A stretch of 22,174 nucleotides of DNA from a virus. Made by a program: the position numbers and the translations under genes. Below, piece after piece: positions 7,907-13,377 of this stretch; position 1 is the first letter of the stretch; each line of letters starts with the position of its first letter. Where the stretch lies: positions 1 to 22,174 of IMG/VR virus record IMGVR_UViG_3300042673_001958; one strand, 5' to 3'. Below the pieces are notes generated by a model. That model made no database searches. It was not told the origin of the DNA and saw nothing but the letters and a program-made list of their open reading frames with translations.

Positions 7907-8630
7907 CACGGATATCCGAGACTTCATTTTTCGCACGCTTGGCGGCGGCGTGATCGCGGTTGAATTGACCGAGGATCACTACGAGGACGCCATTTTTGAA
8001 GCGAAAATGTGGTTTATGGGGTATATCGGTCAGTTGAAGAATAAAGTTTTGACGATCAATTCTGGCGGCGGTGCGTTTGATGTTGCCGAGGATTGCTTGA
8101 GCGTCGCAGAGGTTTATTTCGACATTCAGAATCAAGGCCTGTTTGATCAGTTTGATTGGGCGGGTGTCGAGTTGAATCCGCTCGGATACGGAATGTACGG
8201 CACCTACAATGGCGTCGGAAGCATTGGCGGTGGGTATTCCAATATCGTTCAGGCGATCTCTTACCGTGACATGGCTCGTCGCGTTTTGTCGACGGATCGG
8301 GATTGGGAATGGGACTGGCAGGCAAAACAGTTACGGATTTATCCCACGAACGGAAGCATTGGCAATCAAGTTTTTGTCGTGTATTATGTTGACGATATGG
8401 ATGTTGCAAAAACCCGTCCATATGAGTATCGGTTGATTAGAAAGTACGCTTTGGCCGAAGGCATGGAAAAACTTGGATACATTCGATCCAAGTATGCAGA
8501 TGGCCCTAGCGCAACAGGTGCAATTTCTCTAAACGGTTCAGATCTGATTGCAAATGCGGATCTTTTGCGCGATAACTTGAACCAACAGATTCTTACAATC
8601 AGGCCACCTGCGAATTTCTTCGCAGGATAA
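7890..8630 (+). CDS. Neck protein, gp13-like head-completion protein
   Basis: In T4, gp13 and gp14 form the neck that closes the filled head and joins the tail. The protein resembles gp13-type neck proteins in its order of motifs: a short N-terminal helix, an aromatic-rich middle (DRDWEWDWQAKQLRIYP at about 136-152), then a helical arm (YALAEGMEKLGYIRSKYADGPS) and the NGSDLIANADLLRDNL helix near the end. It has 246 residues, against about 309 in T4. Two ATGs (7890, 7893) are possible; the difference is one Met. It overlaps the previous gene by 17 nt. The gp13 assignment rests on the C-terminal pattern and gene order and is fairly secure. Confidence 0.78.
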   Translation: MMAQSDTDIRDFIFRTLGGGVIAVELTEDHYEDAIFEAKMWFMGYIGQLKNKVLTINSGGGAFDVAEDCLSVAEVYFDIQNQGLFDQFDWAGVELNPLGYGMYGTYNGVGSIGGGYSNIVQAISYRDMARRVLSTDRDWEWDWQAKQLRIYPTNGSIGNQVFVVYYVDDMDVAKTRPYEYRLIRKYALAEGMEKLGYIRSKYADGPSATGAISLNGSDLIANADLLRDNLNQQILTIRPPANFFAG

Positions 8631-8640
8631 GAGAGGCAGC

Positions 8641-9681
8641 ATGAGCCGAAGTATGTTTGATTTTATCAATAGCACCAATCATCTGATGGAGAATGTCTCT
8701 GACTATGATGAGTGGCGGGGCATTCTCGATGATTTTCGCGGCAACCGCGATCAGGCATTGATGGATTACACGCAGAAGATCACAGGCACTTTCGATAGCG
8801 TGAATGCCGCTACCGCGACGCGCCATAGCGATCTTGTGGAATCGAATATGCGCTCGGCGGGGTTCTCGGTGTTCCCTGTGGATCGCGTGAACTTTCCCAA
8901 GCGCGAGAACCTGAATGGGCCGTATCGGTATCACACTGGTGCGGTTCTTTACTACGATCCTTCGCGCAAGTCGTACCTTGACCCGCGCCAGAACCGTCAC
9001 CTTTCCTTGGCAGAAGCCACCGACATTATGGGAGTAAGCACCATGTTTGAAGATCAGAACCGTTCCGATTCCGAGTTTGCAGTCTTTTTCGATGATCGCA
9101 ACGCTGCTCTTGCAGCGTATCGTGCGGCACAGGATTCTGGCCTGCGGGCTGGCGAGGTGACCTACGATTCGACGGTTGATCGCCGCTACGGTGTTGGCCG
9201 TTACGCTGTTCGCGTTGCGCCCCATGTTCGCTTCACCAAGTCGGAGCAGTTCCTTGATTTTATGGAGTCGCTGTACGACCATATCGAGGAGTCCGATCTT
9301 GACCAGTTTGAGTGGATGATCAACGAGACCGTTGATTTTATCAACAGCGGTGGTCGTCGTCGTGGTCTTGAGGAGCGCAAGGGCGGCACTGGCGGTCGCA
9401 AGGCCGAGTATGGCGGCATTCCTGCGGATCGAGTCCACAGAGGTAACCCGTTGCATCGTTCGGCTGACGGCGAGTTTGGTGCAAAAAGTCAACTTCCGAT
9501 GGGCTCGTATGCCTACAGCGGCGAGAACAAGAAGGCCCGCAAGCAGAAGACGAAAGACGGTCGCCTGCAGTTTGTTGCGACGAAACTTCCCTGTGGCCGC
9601 AAGGCTCGCAGGAAGAATGTTGCGCAGGCCGACAAGTATCGTCGTTGTTGGGACGGCCAGATTCCTGACTGGGCAAAGTAA
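8641..9681 (+). CDS. Unknown virion-module protein with basic C-terminus (346 aa)
   Basis: The family is not recognised. GAGAGG at 8631-8636 precedes the ATG. The N-terminal ~20 residues contain an L-M-E triplet ending at residue 17, which might be a protease-cleaved leader but is less clear than in other genes here. The middle (about 70-220) is mixed alpha/beta. Residues about 235-260 are Gly/Arg-rich (SGGRRRGLEERKGG). The C-terminal ~60 residues are Lys/Arg-rich with two Cys (ENKKARKQKTKDG, LPCGRKARRKN). The basic tail and its position among head/neck genes fit an internal or DNA-contacting protein, as inference only. No catalytic motif or membrane segment is visible. Confidence 0.8.
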   Translation: MSRSMFDFINSTNHLMENVSDYDEWRGILDDFRGNRDQALMDYTQKITGTFDSVNAATATRHSDLVESNMRSAGFSVFPVDRVNFPKRENLNGPYRYHTGAVLYYDPSRKSYLDPRQNRHLSLAEATDIMGVSTMFEDQNRSDSEFAVFFDDRNAALAAYRAAQDSGLRAGEVTYDSTVDRRYGVGRYAVRVAPHVRFTKSEQFLDFMESLYDHIEESDLDQFEWMINETVDFINSGGRRRGLEERKGGTGGRKAEYGGIPADRVHRGNPLHRSADGEFGAKSQLPMGSYAYSGENKKARKQKTKDGRLQFVATKLPCGRKARRKNVAQADKYRRCWDGQIPDWAK

Positions 9682-9690
9682 TCACTACAG

Positions 9691-10164
9691 ATGCCCCTCT
9701 ACGGTGGAAGCGCGTCTGAATTGACGCTCTACCGCTCCTATGAGGAGGAGCGGATCAATCTGTTTGGTCAGGTCGGGGACTATTATGTCCTGTCGAAAAG
9801 CACCAATGTTGATCCGCTCTACAATGAGCCAACGCCAGATTGGTCATTTACGCAGTACAGTTTGGTCATGGCGATTACCTATCAGCAGATGGATAATCGT
9901 CAGCCAAGTGTACGAGACGAAGGTCTTGAGGTCGATTTCGACGCTGAGGTCTTTTTCTCGTACAACGAGTGGAATCGCATTGTTGGTGCTTTGGTTCCAA
10001 AAGAAGGCGATGTTTTGTTCTTGATGGACGAATATTTTGATGTGGTAAACGCTGGAAGCGGCGGCAATTTTATCGACACCGTTCGCGTTGTCGGCTACAA
10101 GTTGATGGTCAAGAAGCGGAGCCATTTCGCGCCAGACCGCAAATTTACGCCAGAACTGAGGTAG
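9691..10164 (+). CDS. Putative head-closure/neck protein, weakly gp14-like (157 aa)
   Basis: The pattern of an N-terminal helix, then LFGQVGDYYVL, then NVDPLYNEPTPDW and a beta-rich remainder with PKEGDVLFLMDEYFDV recalls T4 gp14 and related head-closure proteins. T4 gp14 has a Cys-Tyr-Tyr-Val-Pro segment, an IFGED motif and a PKEGDLIYFP strand in the same order. It is shorter than T4 gp14 (256 aa), and the C-terminal part is missing or diverged. No good ribosome site precedes ATG 9691; it lies 9 nt after the previous stop, so coupling is likely. The location right after the gp13-like gene by one gene fits a gp13/gp14 pair. Alternative: another head-tail adaptor of the same fold. Confidence 0.8.
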   Translation: MPLYGGSASELTLYRSYEEERINLFGQVGDYYVLSKSTNVDPLYNEPTPDWSFTQYSLVMAITYQQMDNRQPSVRDEGLEVDFDAEVFFSYNEWNRIVGALVPKEGDVLFLMDEYFDVVNAGSGGNFIDTVRVVGYKLMVKKRSHFAPDRKFTPELR

Positions 10165-10166
10165 TG

Positions 10167-10394
10167 ATGAATCCAAACAAAAGCCTTCGCAATCTTATCG
10201 AGGCAAAGGATACTCGCGTTTCCGATTATCTTGCCGACATCGAGACGGCGATTCTTGGGTTGGAGCGGGCCGCGAAAAAGGTACGCGATCTTTTGGAGGA
10301 GGACGACGGAGAATTTGTGCCTTCTCGCGTGCTTCAGGTTATGGATCGGATTGACCGAGGCATTGATGATCTGAAAAAGGATCACAACATTTGA
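10167..10394 (+). CDS. Small unknown protein with LIE leader (75 aa); candidate internal head protein
   Basis: The family is not recognised. ATG 10167 is preferred over GTG 10164 because GAGG (10158-10161) is 5 nt upstream. The N-terminus is MNPNKSLRNLIE, so an L-I-E triplet ends at residue 12, exactly as in the next gene, while the rest of the two proteins differs. T4 internal proteins carry a short N-terminal leader ending in I-A-E that targets them into the prohead and is cut by gp21. By analogy this could be cargo. The remainder is helical and charged (LERAAKKVRDLLEEDD) with no membrane segment. The stop is 32 nt before the next ATG; that gap contains a repeat palindrome. Confidence 0.72.
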   Translation: MNPNKSLRNLIEAKDTRVSDYLADIETAILGLERAAKKVRDLLEEDDGEFVPSRVLQVMDRIDRGIDDLKKDHNI

Positions 10395-10402
10395 TCTTTT
10401 GC

Positions 10403-10414
10403 GCAATCGATTGC
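10403..10414. repeat. Palindrome GCAATCGATTGC (copy 2), intergenic
   Basis: This exact 12-bp palindrome lies in the 32-nt gap between two small genes, ending 12 nt before the next ATG and immediately upstream of the AAGGA ribosome site. As RNA it could form a weak 4-5 bp hairpin with a UCGA loop. It could equally be a protein-binding operator. Confidence 0.7.
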
Positions 10415-10426
10415 AAGGATGCTTCC

Positions 10427-10648
10427 ATGAACCCGAACCAGAAATTGTCTGCATTGATCGAGGCCGCAAACGGCTTGGATTCCGAAGATTTTGAGCAGAA
10501 AGTGCAACTTGCCGCGACCGATTTTCACACGCTTGATCGGGATAAGTATGTTCGCAGCCTTCCCAGAGATAAGCAGGCAAATATTCTTGCCCTTGCGAAG
10601 AAGATTGGCGACCTTGCGGGTGAAATTTTGGAGATTGCAGGAAAATGA
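10427..10648 (+). CDS. Small unknown protein with LIE leader (73 aa); candidate internal head protein
   Basis: The family is not recognised. ATG 10427 is chosen because AAGGA lies 8 nt upstream and the protein then begins MNPNQKLSALIE, matching the leader of the preceding protein (MNPNKSLRNLIE) with the L-I-E at the same residues 10-12. A TTG at 10391 would add 12 residues and spoil the match. Downstream of the leader the sequence is helical (FEQKVQLAATDF, ANILALAKKIGDLAGEIL) and unlike its neighbour. A shared leader on different bodies is what a targeting/processing signal would look like. The stop overlaps the next ATG (ATGA). Confidence 0.7.
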   Translation: MNPNQKLSALIEAANGLDSEDFEQKVQLAATDFHTLDRDKYVRSLPRDKQANILALAKKIGDLAGEILEIAGK

Positions 10649-10998
10649 ATCCATCAGCGGCTATGGCGACTGGAGTTTCGTTTGTTTGCGCCCACTGCGA
10701 GAAGTTCTGGTGGGGCGCAGATCGAAAGTTGGACGGATGCAAGGCGCACCATGAGAAGCGAAAGTGCGGAGGCCCGATCAAGGGGCTTGCGTTTCCAGAG
10801 TATGTTGGCCCGTTGAGCGGACACCTGCAGAACTTCTGTTTCGTTTCTGGTCAACTTTCGACGGCTGTTTTTGTCGGCAAACACGGCTCGTATATCGGCG
10901 TTACGGATCGCTCGATTGCGATGATCAATGAGTACAGCGTTGATGGTGAAAGACCCCGCTTCATCACAAAAGAAGATTTCGAGTTGAAGCGTGGCTAA
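10645..10998 (+). CDS. Unknown protein with putative zinc-binding Cys/His cluster (117 aa)
   Basis: ATG 10645 overlaps the previous stop. The N-terminal half has C15-x2-C18, then C32, H35, H36 and C41, spaced like a small zinc finger or ribbon (CAHCEKFWWG then GCKAHHEKRKCGG). The C-terminal half is beta-rich (STAVFVGKHGSYIGVTDRS) and ends in a charged tail. No family is recognised. Zinc binding is inferred from spacing alone. It also begins MNPS, like its two upstream neighbours' MNPN, but it has no L-x-E leader. Candidate roles are a structural zinc protein or a small regulatory/DNA-binding protein. Confidence 0.75.
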   Translation: MNPSAAMATGVSFVCAHCEKFWWGADRKLDGCKAHHEKRKCGGPIKGLAFPEYVGPLSGHLQNFCFVSGQLSTAVFVGKHGSYIGVTDRSIAMINEYSVDGERPRFITKEDFELKRG

Positions 10999-11842
10999 AT
11001 CGTTCAAATATCATCGGCCAAAAACGACAGGAACATCGAGTACGCAACCCGTCATGTTCATGACCCGCGAGGCGGTTAATCAGGCGAACGAGATGGCGTC
11101 GGAGTTCCCAGATCGGTTGAAGCGCGGGATGGATTTGCTGTTGCTTGGTGCTGCCAAGATCATCATGCAGGGCGTGCAAAGTCGTGCACCAGATTTTGCG
11201 CAGATCAAGGGGTATGCCAAGAAGTTGGAGATCGTTTTGCTCTCTGGCATGGGCAGCGAGCATGGGGTGGTGATTTATTACAAGTCCGAGCCACGCAAGT
11301 TGAATATGAGTATGGAGGGCAGGAACACGGCTCTTCTTTTCGTCACGAACAGGAAATCACCAGATTGGGTTCGGGTTCTTGGGCGGTATCAGCCTTGGCC
11401 TCCGTACATGATTCCTTCGATGCCTGATAAAACGCAGGCCACTACGATCGTCAGGCAGATCACCGAGCGCGAATCGCAAGATTTGCGGGATCGGATTGTC
11501 GCAAACCGACGCAAGATCGAGATGGAACTTTTTGAGGCTGGATTGCGGAATTCGAAGATCAGGTTAGACACCGATCGTGCGGATTCTGTGGATGTTGTCG
11601 ATGATATTTCTTACGCGATTCTTCGTGCTGAGTTTGGTTATGGTGGCCCTGCGCAGCCTCATTGGAGGCCTGCCCTGAAGGACATGAAGGCCGAGATGGA
11701 TTCCTTGCAGGGGCGGCTCGTTCAGTATATTGAGACTGGCAACGAGCGCGTCTTTGACCTGCCAGAATACGATACGCTTGGGGCAGGCGGATTTTCAAAT
11801 TACGACACTCGGCTTCAGGCCAAAGTTGTCGGATCGATTTGA
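10991..11842 (+). CDS. Putative neck/tail-completion structural protein (283 aa, GTG start)
   Basis: GTG 10991 overlaps the previous gene by 8 nt; the protein then begins MAKSFKYHRP. The N-terminal helix zone (LKRGMDLLLLGAAKIIMQGV, SRAPDF) followed by a beta segment (GSEHGVVIYYKSEP) recalls the layout of HK97 gp10-type tail-completion proteins, which begin with a helix, then a 'sharp AP' motif and beta strands. The match is weak. Near the C-terminus, AEFGYGGPAQPHWRPAL also fits that family's usual ending (aromatic, Pro, 'RPAL'). Position between neck genes and sheath supports a head-tail joining role. No membrane segments. The function call is tentative. Confidence 0.82.
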   Translation: MAKSFKYHRPKTTGTSSTQPVMFMTREAVNQANEMASEFPDRLKRGMDLLLLGAAKIIMQGVQSRAPDFAQIKGYAKKLEIVLLSGMGSEHGVVIYYKSEPRKLNMSMEGRNTALLFVTNRKSPDWVRVLGRYQPWPPYMIPSMPDKTQATTIVRQITERESQDLRDRIVANRRKIEMELFEAGLRNSKIRLDTDRADSVDVVDDISYAILRAEFGYGGPAQPHWRPALKDMKAEMDSLQGRLVQYIETGNERVFDLPEYDTLGAGGFSNYDTRLQAKVVGSI

Positions 11843-11909
11843 TCTTGATTCTTCTTTTCTGATCTGATAATTGCACCATATAGGCTTTGGCCCCAACCTA
11901 GAGGTTACC
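11843..11909 (+). promoter_or_regulatory. 67-nt leader before the acidic mini-gene; weak promoter-like elements
   Basis: This is one of the larger gaps in the structural operon. A weak sigma70-like pair is present: TTGATT at 11845-11850, 17 nt, TAATTG at 11868-11873. The segment just before the start, CTAGAGGTTACCATG (11898-11912), closely matches the leader of the gene at 21072 (CTAGAGGTTTATCATG), including GAGG spacing. The two genes may share a translation-initiation context. Promoter activity is not established. Confidence 0.35.
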
Positions 11910-12086
11910 ATGAATATCGACCGTTTGAACCTTACCCTTGCCGACATTGAGTCGCAGTTGCTCCGCAAGTTGTCTGAAATGTCGGACGGCGAAGAGGATT
12001 GCGACTGCGGCGACCCTGATTGCGCGGGTTGCGATGACGACGAGGATGATATGGACGACGAGGACGAGGACGAGGACGAGGAATAA
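11910..12086 (+). CDS. Acidic Cys-rich mini-protein (58 aa)
   Basis: ATG 11910 follows GAGG by 6 nt; an upstream in-frame TTG at 11871 has no ribosome site. The first ~24 residues form an amphipathic helix (LADIESQLLRKLSEM). Then comes a Cys cluster, C31-x-C33-x4-C38-x2-C41, spaced for metal binding, and a tail (42-58) in which all but one residue is Asp or Glu. At DNA level the tail is built from repeated GACGAG units (about 12056-12081), a likely slippage-prone tract. Acidic tails of this sort occur in DNA mimics and metal-binding proteins; neither can be decided here. It has its own leader and good ribosome site. Confidence 0.75.
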   Translation: MNIDRLNLTLADIESQLLRKLSEMSDGEEDCDCGDPDCAGCDDDEDDMDDEDEDEDEE

Positions 12087-12097
12087 TTCCTCTCCGC

Positions 12098-12109
12098 GCA
12101 ATCAATTGC
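12098..12109. repeat. Variant palindrome GCAATCAATTGC at a start site
   Basis: This one-base variant of the GCAATCGATTGC repeat ends 1 nt before ATG 12111 and occupies the place where a ribosome site would be. The only Shine-Dalgarno candidates are further upstream and poor. Other copies of this variant are 6852-6863 (coding) and, on the other strand, 20809-20820 (coding). Confidence 0.6.
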
Positions 12110-12110
12110 A

Positions 12111-12881
12111 ATGACGGCCATCGGGCGAGTAAATCTCTCCGACTTTGACCGTGGTGTGGTTGAGTCTCTTGGCTCGCAACTTATCGACATTCAGGTCGAG
12201 GACGGCCTCCGAAAGGCTTACGCGATTCGAGTTTCTGGATTGGATACGAACATTCCTGCGTTTGCGCCGTATGTTCCTGTATTCTTTTCGACTCCTGAAG
12301 ATGTCTTTCAGCCATTCAAGTACCCATGCGTTGTTGTTCGGCGTAACGATCTAACCCCTGCGTTTGATCGATCGCCTTTTTACGGCTTTCAACGCTCCCC
12401 TGCTCCTAACGCAAAGCCCATTCAAACGGCTGCAGGCAATAAGGTGCTTTCTGGGTATTCTTCGTATGTGAGTGCCGTCCTTCCGACGCCGTTCAACATA
12501 TCGTATGATGTTCAGATTTACGCGCGCACGCAGAATGTTGGAATCGTGCTTTTGACGAGAATGTTGCAAAGTACGAGACCGCCGTTTTTTAGTGTTGCAG
12601 TTTATGATGATTTGAACGATAGGAGACTTTATGATGCGGGAGAGGTCTCGGTCTCGTCGGCATCAGAACTCGCAGATATCGCGGATAGAACCATTTCGTG
12701 GACTATTTCGTTTGAGGTGCGAGGAGAACTTGACCTAGAGGCGCAAACGGTAGAGAATAATATTGTAACTTCGATGCAAAACATCCAAGTTCAGGTTGTG
12801 AATATGGACATTCGGTTGATGACGCGGCTTGGTTTGATCACTCGGCTGCACAATCAGTTGGCAATCAACAACAAGGCATAA
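12111..12881 (+). CDS. Putative tail terminator / sheath-completion protein, gp15-like (256 aa)
   Basis: T4 gp15 caps the finished tail and binds the head. The C-terminal half carries the type of sequence seen in that family: a Pro-rich turn then long strand (PTPFNISYDVQIYARTQN), a helix (GIVLLTRMLQS), another strand with Pro-Phe-Phe, and a charged loop (DDLNDRRLYD) before TISWTISFEVRGELDL. Length (256) is near T4 gp15 (272), and position between neck and sheath is right. The match is pattern-level, so moderate. The ATG at 12111 lacks a visible ribosome site; the repeat palindrome 12098-12109 sits immediately upstream. Confidence 0.82.
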   Translation: MTAIGRVNLSDFDRGVVESLGSQLIDIQVEDGLRKAYAIRVSGLDTNIPAFAPYVPVFFSTPEDVFQPFKYPCVVVRRNDLTPAFDRSPFYGFQRSPAPNAKPIQTAAGNKVLSGYSSYVSAVLPTPFNISYDVQIYARTQNVGIVLLTRMLQSTRPPFFSVAVYDDLNDRRLYDAGEVSVSSASELADIADRTISWTISFEVRGELDLEAQTVENNIVTSMQNIQVQVVNMDIRLMTRLGLITRLHNQLAINNKA

Positions 12882-12882
12882 A

Positions 12883-13350
12883 ATGGCATGGTATTACTAC
12901 AGCGGCGATTCGATTCTTGCGGTTTCAGTTGGAAACGGCGAGGTGATTGCGGTTCGGCCCCATAGCACCATTTTTGTGGATTCGACGGTCGAGAGTACGG
13001 CTGCGTTCAAGCGGTTTGGTCGCGTTCTGCGTCGCACAGGTGCGCCAAAGGACGCCAAGTCTTTCGTTCCTGCGCAACCGATTGCGGGAAAGATCGTCGC
13101 TCCTGCGAGCGTTTTCTCGGATTCGATTGTTGAGGGCAGCAAGGCTGTTGCGAATGGCGAGGATTCGCCGTTTGTGAAGGCTCTTGAGAAGCCTGTGGCT
13201 ACGGCTCCTGTGGCTGCAGACCTTGTTGTTGATGCCGCTCCTGCGGAGGTTGAAGAGGCTGTGGATGAGGCTGACGATGCGTCTGTCGATCAGGTTGAAG
13301 ATGAAGGTGCGGCTGTTGTCACGAAGCGCAAGCGCAAATTTACTTCTTAA
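12883..13350 (+). CDS. Unknown protein with small N-domain and acidic Ala-rich tail (155 aa)
   Basis: ATG 12883 is preceded by AAGG (6 nt) and follows the previous stop by 1 nt. Residues 1-55 form a compact beta-type domain (WYYYSGDSILAVSV, GEVIAVRPHSTIFVD). Residues about 100-145 are Ala/Val/Glu/Asp-rich, and the end is basic (TKRKRKFTS). The layout mirrors the protein at 6670-7242: both have a GE-V/M-V strand, then a Thr/Val-rich strand and short helix, then a low-complexity tail. They may be related virion accessory proteins; this is inference. Its place immediately before the sheath suggests tail or neck association. Confidence 0.8.
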   Translation: MAWYYYSGDSILAVSVGNGEVIAVRPHSTIFVDSTVESTAAFKRFGRVLRRTGAPKDAKSFVPAQPIAGKIVAPASVFSDSIVEGSKAVANGEDSPFVKALEKPVATAPVAADLVVDAAPAEVEEAVDEADDASVDQVEDEGAAVVTKRKRKFTS

Positions 13351-13377
13351 TTGACTAGATCTTCAGGGAGATAATCT

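Noticed and set aside
10391-10426. TTG start overlapping the previous stop for the gene at 10427
   Set aside because: It would place the intergenic palindrome in coding sequence and destroy the leader match with the neighbouring gene; ATG 10427 has AAGGA.
13351-13377. TTGACT ... TAATCT promoter-like pair before the sheath
   Set aside because: Spacing is only 15 nt and the -10 would end at the start codon, leaving no leader; probably chance.
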